The notes: generated by a model not told the origin, from the letters alone. Positions 1 through 7,734 are shown, counted from the stretch's first letter. The stretch is DNA of 64,000 nucleotides from an uncultured Oscillospiraceae bacterium (GCA_900547105.1 URFL01000008.1:40551-104550); one strand, 5' to 3'. A program made the numbers and translations.

Positions 1-71
1 GGCATATTACCGCGACGGACGCTCTGTTGAGCTTACAATACGCCACGCGAAAAATCACATCCTTTCATTAA
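1..71 (+). CDS. C-terminal end of a probable dockerin-containing protein (partial)
   Basis: Reading from base 3, an open frame runs to a TAA at 69-71 and encodes about 22 residues with the pattern I-T-A-T-D-A-L-L-x-L-Q-Y ending in ITSFH. This matches the second calcium-binding half-repeat of type I dockerins (consensus D-x-N-x-D-G-x-I-x-x-x-D-A-x-x-x-x-x-Y), usually the last module of cellulosomal or surface enzymes. The acidic loop before it lies outside the window. A strong terminator follows 10 bases after the stop, which supports a real gene end. The parent protein's catalytic modules cannot be seen. It could be another EF-hand-like tail. Confidence 0.5.
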   Translation, partial: HITATDALLSLQYATRKITSFH

Positions 72-80
72 AACATAAAA

Positions 81-124
81 AGAGCACCGGAGCGGCTGAT
101 ATCAACCGCTCCGGTGCTCTTTTT
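81..124. terminator. Bidirectional rho-independent terminator
   Basis: A perfect 15-bp stem (81-95 with 106-120) encloses a 10-base loop, with A residues before it and T residues after it, so it works in both directions. It ends the dockerin-like gene on the plus strand and cca on the minus strand, and its T-run overlaps the cca stop codon. Confidence 0.9.
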
Positions 125-1457
125 ATGCCTGTTCGGCAAGGTCGCGCGCTTCTGCCAACAGCGCTTCTTTTTCATTCGGCAACCGCTCGTCAATCACCGC
201 TTCCAGCAATTGATCCAGTATGTGTCCCAGTGCCTCACCGGGTGCTATGCCCATATCCATCAAATCTCGACCGTTGATTGCCAATTGCCGACGCGAGCAG
301 CAAAGCTGTTCGGCAATGATTTCGTTAGCCAAATCCACCATACGCTGCCACTCTTGCTGCCGTTTTGGACGAATGGCGGCAGCTTGTGCTTCGCTATCGG
401 CATGCTTTACAGCCAGCCAGCGGCGGAATCCTTCTTCGCCCATTCGCCCGATCCATCGCCGCACGACCGGTCGCGTGATGGGCAGCACCATATCGTGCCA
501 TTCGATGAGCTGCACAACTGTGTCGATGGTGGCGCGCTCGGCTTTTAAGGCGGTCAGACGAACAGCCGCCAAGGCCGCACTCTTTTTGGCATGTCCGTAA
601 AAGTGGTCACAGCCGGTGTCATCTGTCGTGCGGCAGAGCGGTTTTCCTGCATCGTGAAACAGCATGGTCAGTCGCAGAATGGGGTCCGGCGCAATCGCTG
701 CTACGCTGGCGGCAGTGTGTTCGTAAACATCCAAATGATGACAGGGGTGATGCTGCGGATAGCCGACCATGGCACTGATTTCGGGTAGGATGACCGCCAG
801 CACATCCGGATAATCCAGCAATATGGATTGCACTTGCCCCCCACACAGCAGTAAAACCAGTTCGTGATACAGCCGTTCCACCGATACGTGACAAAGCGTA
901 GGGGATAGACGGCGAGCCGCGTCAGATGTTTGCTGATCAATGGCAAAGTCTAGCACGCTGGCAAACCGCAGCGCCCGCATAATTCGCAGCGCATCCTCCT
1001 GTAATCGCTTATCCGGATCGCCCACACAACGAATCACCTTTGCCGTTAAATCCTGCTGCCCGCCAAAGGGATCGACAATACCGGCTTGCGGATGATAAGC
1101 CATGGCGTTGACGGTAAAATCCCGCCGTGCCAAGTCCTCTTGTAAAGAGGTCGTGAAGTGCACCTCGTTTGGATGACGGTGGTCGGTATAATCGCCGTCC
1201 ACGCGGTAAGTTGTTACTTCCACCGGCAGTCCGTCCGCTATCACCGTTACGGTGCCGTGTGCCAATCCCGTGGGGATAACGGAAAAGTGCTGAAATATCC
1301 GTATCATATCGTCGGGCGAAGCGTTAGTGGTCACATCCCAATCGTGGGGAGTGCGCCCCATCAAGCTGTCACGCACGCACCCGCCCACAACGAACGCTTC
1401 AAATCCAGCGTTGGTCAGAGTGCTTAACACTTGTAGCACAGGGATGGCAATTTGCAT
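123..1457 (-). CDS. cca: CCA-adding tRNA nucleotidyltransferase
   Basis: A 444-residue protein that adds or repairs the 3' CCA end of tRNAs in the cytoplasm. The class II nucleotidyltransferase head is at the N-terminus: GGCVRD at about residues 25-30, the metal-binding DWD at 39-41, and the RRDFTVNAM motif near 112. The body contains an HD-type phosphohydrolase segment (FHDAGKP near 270), as in many bacterial CCA enzymes, and a C-terminal tail ending in the conserved N-E-K-E-A-L region. The ATG at 1457 is preceded by GAAGGG. It is divergent from the sigma factor gene and stands alone. Length fits the family. Confidence 0.95.
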   Translation of the reverse strand: MQIAIPVLQVLSTLTNAGFEAFVVGGCVRDSLMGRTPHDWDVTTNASPDDMIRIFQHFSVIPTGLAHGTVTVIADGLPVEVTTYRVDGDYTDHRHPNEVHFTTSLQEDLARRDFTVNAMAYHPQAGIVDPFGGQQDLTAKVIRCVGDPDKRLQEDALRIMRALRFASVLDFAIDQQTSDAARRLSPTLCHVSVERLYHELVLLLCGGQVQSILLDYPDVLAVILPEISAMVGYPQHHPCHHLDVYEHTAASVAAIAPDPILRLTMLFHDAGKPLCRTTDDTGCDHFYGHAKKSAALAAVRLTALKAERATIDTVVQLIEWHDMVLPITRPVVRRWIGRMGEEGFRRWLAVKHADSEAQAAAIRPKRQQEWQRMVDLANEIIAEQLCCSRRQLAINGRDLMDMGIAPGEALGHILDQLLEAVIDERLPNEKEALLAEARDLAEQA

Positions 1458-1548
1458 GAGATCCCTTCTTTCGACAAAATTTGATACCTCTTGACAATTA
1501 TAATAAAAGTGCGGGAAACGCGTGAATGAAATTCACTGATTTTGCAGG

Positions 1549-1577
1549 TTGAAAGAAAAATGTGTTTTTGGTAGAAT
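1549..1577 (+). promoter_or_regulatory. Sigma-A-type promoter of the ECF sigma gene
   Basis: TTGAAA (1549-1554) and TAGAAT (1572-1577) are separated by 17 bases, 28 bases upstream of the start codon. No ECF-type autoregulatory promoter motif was recognised. Confidence 0.65.
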
Positions 1578-1604
1578 TATGGGTAAAGAGAGGAGGCTGG
1601 AATA

Positions 1605-2147
1605 ATGGGACATTCCATAGATGCGGCTTTAACTACGGAACGAACCTTTTCCAACCGATTGTGGGAGAAGGTATATATCGCCTACTACGATCGGGTCAAA
1701 CGGTATGCATTCTGTATTTTGAAGCGTAAAAGCGAAGCGGAGGATGTGGCGCAAAACACCTTCATTCGTGTGCGTAATCATCTGGATCAAGCGGACGATG
1801 ATGACCACGGTAAATTCAGCCGGTATTTGCTGCAAATTGCGCGGAATTTATCGATCGATCAGCTAAAGCGTGACGCGCGCGAAACCAATCTTCCACAAGA
1901 GGGGATGGAGGAACTTATGGGTTGCGTGCCGTCAACAGAAGATACGGTTATGCATCGCGAGGACAGACGGCGCATCGACGCGGCTGTGGGCGAATTGAAC
2001 GACGATTGGCAGCGAGCGGTTCGTATGCGGTACATACAGGACTATCCGGAAAAGCAGATTGCCGAAAAAATGGGGGTGTCGGCCAATCTGGTGGCGGTGT
2101 GGCTGTGTCGTGCCCGCAAGGATTTGCGCGAAAACAAGAATATTTAG
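1605..2147 (+). CDS. RNA polymerase sigma factor, sigma-70 family, ECF type
   Basis: A 180-residue protein with only regions 2 and 4, the hallmark of ECF (group 4) sigma factors. Region 2 covers about residues 20-90 (LWEKVYIAYYDRVKRYAF, then E-A-E-D-V-A-Q-N-T-F). Region 4 covers about residues 128-178 and ends in a helix-turn-helix with Q-I-A-E-K-M-G-V-S. The start ATG has an AGAGGAGG ribosome site. There is no anti-sigma gene next to it: the neighbour downstream is convergent and the neighbour upstream is divergent, so how its activity is controlled is not visible here. The regulon is unknown. Confidence 0.88.
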   Translation: MGHSIDAALTTERTFSNRLWEKVYIAYYDRVKRYAFCILKRKSEAEDVAQNTFIRVRNHLDQADDDDHGKFSRYLLQIARNLSIDQLKRDARETNLPQEGMEELMGCVPSTEDTVMHREDRRRIDAAVGELNDDWQRAVRMRYIQDYPEKQIAEKMGVSANLVAVWLCRARKDLRENKNI

Positions 2148-2155
2148 TATAAACA

Positions 2156-2187
2156 AACGGGGTTGAACGCACGCGTTCAACCCCGTT
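2156..2187. terminator. Terminator between convergent genes
   Basis: A 14-bp perfect stem (2156-2169 with 2174-2187) with a 4-base loop. The T-rich flank is on the minus-strand side (TTTGTTTAT), so it best terminates the winged-helix gene, but it also sits 8 bases after the sigma gene stop. Confidence 0.8.
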
Positions 2188-2200
2188 AATCGTACAATGA

Positions 2201-2668
2201 TTAAATCTCGCGGATCTTGAAACCGTAGCCCCAAACGGTATCGATCGACAGGCGAGAACCAACCAGCTTGCGGCGAATCCGTTTCAGCGTATCGTCCGCA
2301 ACGCGGGTAGCCGGATTATGGTCGATGCCCCATACAGCCGGGAGCAGCTCGCTGCGCGGCACCGCACGGGCGGCATTTTTCATCAGATAGGTGAGCATGG
2401 CAAACTCGGTGGGGGTGAAGTGGATGTTCTCCTGCTTCTCGTTCGTCACCGACATATTGTCCAGATCCACCGTCAAACCACCCATGGTGATTTTTTCGGT
2501 TGTCGATACGGGTTTGCATACCAGCGAAATATCGGCCGTGATGTTACCGGCACAATTTTCTTCGGAAATATCGGTATATTCGATCGAATAACCATTGTTG
2601 CGAAGCGAATTTACCAGCACTTCCAGCATTTTTTGATCGTCCCCATACACGTAAACCAGTTTGGGCAT
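2201..2668 (-). CDS. OmpR/PhoB-type winged-helix regulator with truncated receiver-like N-terminus
   Basis: A 155-residue protein. Residues from about 60 to 155 form a trans_reg_C winged helix (F-T-P-T-E-F-A-M-L-T-Y-L, then R-S-E-L-L, D-D-T-L-K-R-I-R-R-K-L, and the V-W-G-Y-G-F-K wing), the DNA-binding fold of OmpR/PhoB response regulators. The first about 60 residues begin like a receiver (VYVYGDD...L...L...GYSIEY) but stop short. The phospho-acceptor aspartate strand and the later receiver elements are absent, so control by a histidine kinase is unlikely. An AAGGAGG ribosome site precedes the ATG. No kinase gene lies beside it. The DNA-binding assignment is firm and its targets are unknown. 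Confidence 0.85.
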   Translation of the reverse strand: MPKLVYVYGDDQKMLEVLVNSLRNNGYSIEYTDISEENCAGNITADISLVCKPVSTTEKITMGGLTVDLDNMSVTNEKQENIHFTPTEFAMLTYLMKNAARAVPRSELLPAVWGIDHNPATRVADDTLKRIRRKLVGSRLSIDTVWGYGFKIREI

Positions 2669-2741
2669 GATTCCAACCTCCTTATTGCATTATACACAAC
2701 TCCATAATGATAACATATTTATGATACAGGGAAAGCGACGG

Positions 2742-2759
2742 CAATTTGTGAACAAATTG
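2742..2759. promoter_or_regulatory. Perfect 8-2-8 palindrome, possible operator
   Basis: CAATTTGT and ACAAATTG are separated by GA. The palindrome lies between the pncB stop and the winged-helix gene start, about 75 bases upstream of the latter. There is no T-run beside it, so it looks more like a protein-binding site than a terminator. Confidence 0.4.
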
Positions 2760-2783
2760 TTAACTTTTTGAAGTCCTCAATTT

Positions 2784-4235
2784 TTAGTAACTATATTCCG
2801 ACAGCAACCGTTGCTTTTCATCCCACAAAGATTGAGACAAGTCCACATAATAGGTGTGAGGATTTTCAAAACGCAGCACTTCATCCCACATATGATCGAT
2901 CTGATCGGCGCAATAAGCGCGGATGTCGTGGATCGAGGGGGAGGCATACACACATTCGCCGTGCTTGAAAATCTGTTTCAAAAGCGGAACCGCAGTGAAA
3001 TTCTCCACTTTTTTGCGTTTCCAGATGTGCTCGGGATCAAAGAGCTCATACGGTTTGCTGTTGTCGATTACCTCGTCATGCATTGTGATGACATCGGCGA
3101 TCGCTTTTCCGGTTTCGTTATCCGTCAAGCGCCACAGGTTCTTGAAGCAGGGATTGGTGATTTTGGAAACATTTTCGCTGATCTTAATGCGGGGCAGAAT
3201 CTTCCCGTCCTCTTCCACCGCAGCCAGCTTGTACACACCGCCGAACACCGGTTCGCCCGCCGCTGTGATCAGCCGTTCGCCTACGCCAAAGCTGTCCACA
3301 CAAGCGCCTTGTGCGATCATATCGCGAATCAAATATTCGTCCAGCGAGTTGGACGCTGTGATTGCGCAGTCGGGGAAGCCGGCCTCGTCCAGCATCTGAC
3401 GCGCTTTTTTGCTGAGATATGGAATATCGCCGGAGTCAATGCGGATGCCCATCGGGCGATAGCCACGGGGAAGCAGCTCTTCCTTAAACACACGAATAGC
3501 GTTCGGCACACCGGATTTCAGCGCGTTGTAGGTATCCACCAGCAACAGGCAATGTTCCGGATAAGTGCGTGCATAGGCGCGGAACGCCTCCAACTCGCTG
3601 TCAAACAGCTGGATCCAGCTGTGAGCCATGGTGCCGACCGCCGGAATACCAAACTGGCGATCTGCCAGTGTACAAGCCGTGGACGAGCACCCGCCAATAT
3701 AGGCGGCGCGGGCACCCAGCAGGGCACCACTGTAGCTTTGAGCGCGGCGCGAGCCGAATTCCATTACCGAACGACCGGCTGCCGCCCGCACGATGCGATT
3801 GGCTTTGGTGGCGATCAGCGACTGATGGTTAATGGTGAGCAGCAGCATGGTTTCCACAAATTGCGCCTGAATGGCGGGGCCGCGCACCGTCAAAATAGGC
3901 TCGTGCGGGAAAATAGGCGTACCTTCCTCCACTGCCCACACATCGCAGGCAAAGCGGAAATGCGCCAGATAATCCAGAAACGCTTCGGAGAACATACCGC
4001 GCGAGCGAAGATAGTCGATATCCTCCGGGGTAAAACGAAGCTGCTGCAAATATTCAATCACCTGCTGCAGCCCTGCCATGATTGCCAGACCGCCGCCTTC
4101 GGGAATACGGCGAAAGAACATATCAAAATAGACGATCTGGTCGCCCTTGCCATGCTCAAAAAAGCCGTTGGCCATGGTCAGCTCATAAAAATCGGTCAGC
4201 ATTGTCAGATTGTGCTCGGTCTGCTCGATGCGCAT
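2784..4235 (-). CDS. pncB: Nicotinate phosphoribosyltransferase
   Basis: A 483-residue cytosolic enzyme that makes nicotinate mononucleotide from nicotinate and PRPP, in the Preiss-Handler salvage route to NAD. The N-terminal L-T-D-F-Y-E-L-T-M-A block is diagnostic. Further along are E-F-G-S-R-R-A-Q-S (substrate site region) and I-R-I-D-S-G-D in the phosphoribosyl-binding barrel. The ATG at 4235 is chosen over an upstream in-frame start because AAAGGGAG sits just before it. Its own promoter lies between it and rpmB. Length fits the Firmicutes-type enzyme. Confidence 0.95.
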   Translation of the reverse strand: MRIEQTEHNLTMLTDFYELTMANGFFEHGKGDQIVYFDMFFRRIPEGGGLAIMAGLQQVIEYLQQLRFTPEDIDYLRSRGMFSEAFLDYLAHFRFACDVWAVEEGTPIFPHEPILTVRGPAIQAQFVETMLLLTINHQSLIATKANRIVRAAAGRSVMEFGSRRAQSYSGALLGARAAYIGGCSSTACTLADRQFGIPAVGTMAHSWIQLFDSELEAFRAYARTYPEHCLLLVDTYNALKSGVPNAIRVFKEELLPRGYRPMGIRIDSGDIPYLSKKARQMLDEAGFPDCAITASNSLDEYLIRDMIAQGACVDSFGVGERLITAAGEPVFGGVYKLAAVEEDGKILPRIKISENVSKITNPCFKNLWRLTDNETGKAIADVITMHDEVIDNSKPYELFDPEHIWKRKKVENFTAVPLLKQIFKHGECVYASPSIHDIRAYCADQIDHMWDEVLRFENPHTYYVDLSQSLWDEKQRLLSEYSY

Positions 4236-4300
4236 AACAATTCTCCCTTTGCGACACATCATCCGATGGATAGATGTGTTTTATTATTTTAAGTTAAGGT

Positions 4301-4330
4301 ATAGTATATACTATTTTTGCAAAAAAACAA
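4301..4330 (-). promoter_or_regulatory. pncB promoter overlapped by a perfect palindrome
   Basis: On the minus strand TTGTTT (4325-4330) and TATACT (4303-4308) are 16 bases apart. The -10 lies inside the 14-bp perfect palindrome ATAGTATATACTAT (4301-4314), a plausible repressor site. A second inverted repeat in the leader, ACACATC (4254-4260) with GATGTGT (4273-4279), could be another regulatory element. Confidence 0.5.
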
Positions 4331-4344
4331 GATACAATAAAAAC

Positions 4345-4370
4345 AAAAAGACCGTCCCGAAGGACGGTCC
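4345..4370 (-). terminator. rpmB terminator
   Basis: On the minus strand an 8-bp stem (GACCGTCC with GGACGGTC) closed by a TTCG tetraloop is followed by TTTTTG and a further T-rich stretch. Confidence 0.9.
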
Positions 4371-4395
4371 TAATGATTGCTACTGCCAATATTCA

Positions 4396-4584
4396 TTACA
4401 GAGCGCGGGTAACTTTGCCGGAACGCAGGCAACGGGTGCAGGCGTAAACCCGTTTCGGAGAACCGTTGACCACCGCTTTCACGCGTTTGATGTTGGGTTT
4501 CCAAGCGCGGTTGGAACGTCTGTGCGAGTGAGAAACCTTGATGCCGAACGTCACGCTCTTTCCACAAATATCACATTTTGCCAT
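4396..4584 (-). CDS. rpmB: 50S ribosomal protein L28
   Basis: A 62-residue protein starting MAKCDICGK. It is the zinc-binding (cysteine-containing) form of L28, with C-x-x-C at the N-terminus and a second C-x-x-C (CTRC) near residue 50. H-S-H-R-R-S-N-R-x-W-K-P-N is the conserved core. The start at 4584 has a GGGAGG ribosome site; a longer upstream frame has none. In Bacillus subtilis rpmB follows spoVM; here the two are about 40 kb apart. Confidence 0.96.
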   Translation of the reverse strand: MAKCDICGKSVTFGIKVSHSHRRSNRAWKPNIKRVKAVVNGSPKRVYACTRCLRSGKVTRAL

Positions 4585-4619
4585 ACTTCTGCACCTCCCA
4601 AAAGCAAAATAACAGCTAT

Positions 4620-4648
4620 ATTCTAGCAGAAGCTCTTGAAAAATGCAA
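4620..4648 (-). promoter_or_regulatory. rpmB promoter
   Basis: On the minus strand TTGCAT (4643-4648) is followed after 17 bases by TAGAAT (4620-4625). Confidence 0.75.
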
Positions 4649-4697
4649 CCCCCTTTTTTCAAAAAAACGCGAAAATACGAATTTATTTACATAAGAG

Positions 4698-4726
4698 TTG
4701 CGTCCGTCGCCAAAAGCTGATAAAAT
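4698..4726 (+). promoter_or_regulatory. pyrB promoter
   Basis: TTGCGT (4698-4703) and TAAAAT (4721-4726) are 17 bases apart. The predicted leader is under 20 bases, so there is no room for a PyrR-type attenuator. Confidence 0.65.
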
Positions 4727-4749
4727 AACGGGAAAGGGAGTGAGCAAAA

Positions 4750-5826
4750 ATGCAGACAAGACATGTGTTGGATATAACCGATCTGTCGGTGGAGGAATGC
4801 TTGGATGTATTACAGTTGGCGGCAGCAATTCGTGCCAACCCGCAGGATTATCTCGATGCCTGCCGCGGAAAGATTTTGGCGACTCTGTTTTATGAGCCTT
4901 CTACCCGCACCCAAATGTCTTTCCAGACAGCCATGCTGCGGCTGGGAGGACAGGTGATCGGATTTGACAACCCGATGAATTCCTCTGTGTCCAAAGGCGA
5001 AACGTTGAAAGATACCATTCGTGTTATCAGCGGCTATGCCGATGTGATCGCGATGCGCCATCCGTTGGCGGGGTCTGCAGCAGCAGCGGCTTTGTATTCG
5101 CGGGTGCCGGTGATCAATGCCGGCGACGGCGGACATCTGCATCCCACCCAGACTCTGGCGGATCTGACGACGCTCCAGCACGAAAAAGGAACGCTCAGCG
5201 GGCTGACTATTGGTCTGTGCGGCGATTTGAAATACGGCCGCACCGTACACTCACTGATTCGAGCCATGATTCGTTTCCCCGGCAATTCCTTTGTGCTCAT
5301 CTCCACGCCGCATCTGCGTGTGCCGGCATATATTCGCCAAGCGCTGGAAGAAGCCGGCTGCCCTTTTACCGAGGTGGATAGTTTGTCGGAAGCTATGCCG
5401 CTGCTGGATGTGCTGTATATGACACGAATTCAGCAGGAGCGGTTTGCTTCGCGGGCAGAATATGAAAAGCAGGCCGGCATTTATGTGCTGGATGGGCAAA
5501 AAATGAAACTGGCGAAACCCGATCTTGCGGTGCTGCATCCGCTGCCGCGGGTGGATGAGATCGCACAGGAAGTGGACGATGATCCCCGTGCTAAGTATTT
5601 TAAGCAAACGGAATATGGCATGTATGCCCGTATGGCGCTGATTATGAAAATGGTGGAAAAGCCGCGTAACGATCCCCCTATGTGCTTGTCGGGCGACAAG
5701 GGGCATCGTTGCCCCAACCCGGGCTGCATCACACTGAAGGAGTCGTATTTGCCGCGAAAATTCCGCCCATACGAAGAAGGGATGCTGCAATGTGCCTATT
5801 GTGAGGAAGCCTTCCGTGCCCGATAA
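4750..5826 (+). CDS. pyrB: Aspartate carbamoyltransferase catalytic chain with C-terminal PyrI-type zinc domain
   Basis: A 358-residue enzyme that forms N-carbamoyl-aspartate from carbamoyl phosphate and aspartate, the first committed step of pyrimidine synthesis. Catalytic signatures are F-Y-E-P-S-T-R-T (carbamoyl phosphate site, near residue 48), S-V-S-K-G-E-T, R-H-P, H-P-T-Q, and H-P-L-P-R near 264. A normal catalytic chain ends near residue 305. Here about 50 residues follow with Cys321, Cys326, Cys348 and Cys351, the C-x4-C ... C-x2-C spacing of the zinc domain of the regulatory chain PyrI. The nucleotide-binding half of PyrI is missing. A flavin reductase gene overlaps its end. Confidence 0.93.
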   Translation: MQTRHVLDITDLSVEECLDVLQLAAAIRANPQDYLDACRGKILATLFYEPSTRTQMSFQTAMLRLGGQVIGFDNPMNSSVSKGETLKDTIRVISGYADVIAMRHPLAGSAAAAALYSRVPVINAGDGGHLHPTQTLADLTTLQHEKGTLSGLTIGLCGDLKYGRTVHSLIRAMIRFPGNSFVLISTPHLRVPAYIRQALEEAGCPFTEVDSLSEAMPLLDVLYMTRIQQERFASRAEYEKQAGIYVLDGQKMKLAKPDLAVLHPLPRVDEIAQEVDDDPRAKYFKQTEYGMYARMALIMKMVEKPRNDPPMCLSGDKGHRCPNPGCITLKESYLPRKFRPYEEGMLQCAYCEEAFRAR

Positions 5827-6367
5827 GCGGGCGCTGCTGCTGTTCGGTTCGCCGCATAAACAGGGGAGCACCGCCAAGCTGGCGGAGGCGTTTCGCACAG
5901 CGTGTCCACCGGAGTATATATGGAATACATGGTACTGCTTTGACCACGATGTGCGCCCCTGCGATGATTGCCGCTATTGCCATCGGCACGGCGGATGCGC
6001 CAAACCGGATCTCCAGTCCTTTTACGAGCTGCTGGAACAGTCTGATTTGTTGGTGATCGCTACACCGGTGTACAATTTGTCTTATTCTGCTCCGCTGAAA
6101 ACGCTGCTGGATCGCACCCAGCGATACTGGGCGGCGCGATTTGTGCGGGGGATAAAGCCGCCCATTGCACGCCCTAAAAAAGCGGTGCTGCTGACGGTGG
6201 CCGAAGTGGACACCGACGGCGGCTCCGTGGTGGAGCGCCAATTGCGCCCGACATTGACGATTTTGAACGCGCAATTAGTGACTTCGATGCATATGATGAG
6301 TGGTGAACCTTCAACAAAATGGGTGGAATGTGCGAAAAAAGCGGTCAATCAACTGTCATCTCTGTAA
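5816..6367 (+). CDS. Flavodoxin-fold NAD(P)H-dependent oxidoreductase
   Basis: About 183 residues of the NADPH-dependent FMN reductase / iron-sulfur flavoprotein family. G-S-P-H-K-Q-G-S-T near the start is the FMN phosphate loop; a cluster of cysteines (C-D-D-C-R-Y-C ... C) follows near residue 50-60, then T-P-V-Y-N-L-S-Y-S-A-P-L-K-T-L-L-D-R, typical of the family. The cysteine cluster resembles iron-sulfur flavoproteins, though a bound cluster is only a possibility. The GTG at 5816 follows AGGAAG and overlaps the pyrB end by 11 bases; a GTG at 5792 with GAAGGG upstream is an alternative. It is co-transcribed with pyrB; substrate unknown. Confidence 0.8.
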   Translation: MPDKRALLLFGSPHKQGSTAKLAEAFRTACPPEYIWNTWYCFDHDVRPCDDCRYCHRHGGCAKPDLQSFYELLEQSDLLVIATPVYNLSYSAPLKTLLDRTQRYWAARFVRGIKPPIARPKKAVLLTVAEVDTDGGSVVERQLRPTLTILNAQLVTSMHMMSGEPSTKWVECAKKAVNQLSSL

Positions 6368-6383
6368 AATTTGCAGAAAATCG

Positions 6384-6420
6384 GGAAAGCGCTTGCATTT
6401 CGCCGATGACGCGCTATAAT
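6384..6420 (+). promoter_or_regulatory. livJ promoter with cre-like site
   Basis: TTGCAT (6393-6398) and TATAAT (6415-6420) are 16 bases apart. GGAAAGCGCTTGCA (6384-6397) overlaps the -35 and matches 13 of 14 positions of the CcpA cre consensus TGNAARCGNWWNCA, suggesting carbon catabolite control. Confidence 0.6.
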
Positions 6421-6479
6421 ATAGGAAAGCAAAGGTCAAAAGGCTCAAGTAGTATATTTTAATCTAGGAGGGTTTTCGT

Positions 6480-7634
6480 ATGAAAGCGAAACAAGTTGGC
6501 TCTCTGCTGGTAGCAGCGGCCATGCTGATGACCGCCGCAACTGGTTGTGCAGCAGGCGACAAAGTGGAAAAGGTTTTGAAGATCGGTGGTATCGGACCGA
6601 CCACCGGTGCTGCGGCTGTTTATGGCGAAGCTGTTAAAAACGGCGCCGAAATGGCTGTTGAAGAGATCAACAAAGCGGGCGGTATCGCCGGTATGCAGAT
6701 CGAATTCAAATTCCAGGATGATGAAAACGATCCGGAAAAATCCGTCAATGCGTACAACAATCTGAAAGACTGGGGCATGAACCTGCTGATGGGTACGGTT
6801 ACCAGTAACCCCTGCGTGGCTGTTGCCGACAAAACCAAAGCGGACAATATGTTCCAGCTGACTCCCTCCGGTTCTTCGGCCGAGTGCGTGAAAAACGACA
6901 ACGCGTTCCGCGTGTGCTTCTCCGACCCCAACCAGGGCGTGGAAGCGGCCAAATACATCGCCGGTCACAAACTGGCGACCAAAGTTGCTATCATTTATGA
7001 TAACTCCGATCCGTATTCGACCGGTATCTATGAGAGCTTCAAAGCCGAAGCGGCCACTCAGAAGCTGGAGATCGTTGCGGCGAATGCCTTTAATGCGGAT
7101 AACAAAACCGACTTCTCGGTGCAGATTCAGAAAGCCAAAGATGCCGGCGCGGATATGATTTTCCTGCCCATCTACTATTCTGAGGCGTCTCTGATTCTGA
7201 AACAGACCTCTTCCGTGGCTGGCTTCAGCCCGAAATTCTTCGGTTGCGACGGTATGGACGGCATCCTGGCACTGGACAACTTTGATGCGAAGCTGGCCGA
7301 GGGTCTGATGTTCATGACTCCCTTTGATGCGGCTTCTTCCGACGAAACCATCAAAACGTTTGTGGATAACTTCAACAGCAAGTATGGCCACACGCCCAAC
7401 CAGTTTGCGGCGGATGCTTACGATGCAATCTACATCATCAAAGATGCTTGCGAAAAAGCAGGCGTGAAAGATGGTATCAGCAACTCTGATCTGTGCGATG
7501 CGCTGAAAGATGCGTTGACCAAAGTATCTTTCAACGGTGTGACCGGTAAAAATGTTGTGTGGGAAGCCAACGGCGAGCCCAACAAAGAGCCCAGCGTGCT
7601 GCAGATCAAAGACGGCAAATATGTGACCGCGTAA
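6480..7634 (+). CDS. livJ: Branched-chain amino acid ABC transporter, substrate-binding lipoprotein
   Basis: A 384-residue periplasmic-binding-protein type I (Peripla_BP_6) protein. The N-terminus is a lipoprotein signal: K-x-K, a hydrophobic run, then a lipobox ending A-T-G-C near residue 23, so it is tethered outside the membrane. The mature part starts with K-I-G-G-I-G-P-T-T-G-A-A-A-V-Y-G, the family's typical ligand-site opening. It collects leucine, isoleucine or valine for the LivHMGF importer encoded next. An AGGAGGG ribosome site precedes the ATG. A hairpin after the gene probably allows it to be made in excess over the permease. Exact ligand is inferred from context. Confidence 0.92.
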   Translation: MKAKQVGSLLVAAAMLMTAATGCAAGDKVEKVLKIGGIGPTTGAAAVYGEAVKNGAEMAVEEINKAGGIAGMQIEFKFQDDENDPEKSVNAYNNLKDWGMNLLMGTVTSNPCVAVADKTKADNMFQLTPSGSSAECVKNDNAFRVCFSDPNQGVEAAKYIAGHKLATKVAIIYDNSDPYSTGIYESFKAEAATQKLEIVAANAFNADNKTDFSVQIQKAKDAGADMIFLPIYYSEASLILKQTSSVAGFSPKFFGCDGMDGILALDNFDAKLAEGLMFMTPFDAASSDETIKTFVDNFNSKYGHTPNQFAADAYDAIYIIKDACEKAGVKDGISNSDLCDALKDALTKVSFNGVTGKNVVWEANGEPNKEPSVLQIKDGKYVTA

Positions 7635-7652
7635 CGGTTTGAATTAGCACTC

Positions 7653-7684
7653 AAAGGAGCTGTTGCTATGGCAACAGCTCCTTT
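7653..7684 (+). terminator. Terminator or attenuating hairpin after livJ
   Basis: A 14-bp perfect stem (7653-7666 with 7671-7684) with a 4-base loop. The 3' T-run is short (TTTCTCC), so readthrough is likely. A second promoter follows for livH. Confidence 0.75.
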
Positions 7685-7734
7685 CTCCGTATTCGGGAAG
7701 ATGTTCTGTTATGCAATCAGATAAAAGTGTCGGA

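Noticed and set aside
1492..1504. TTGACA and TATAAT close together upstream of the sigma factor gene
   Set aside because: They are one base apart, so they cannot serve as a -35/-10 pair; the properly spaced pair at 1549-1577 is preferred.
2811..4292. A 493-codon plus-strand open frame opposite pncB
   Set aside because: Antisense shadow; no start site signal and no recognisable domain, while pncB is certain.
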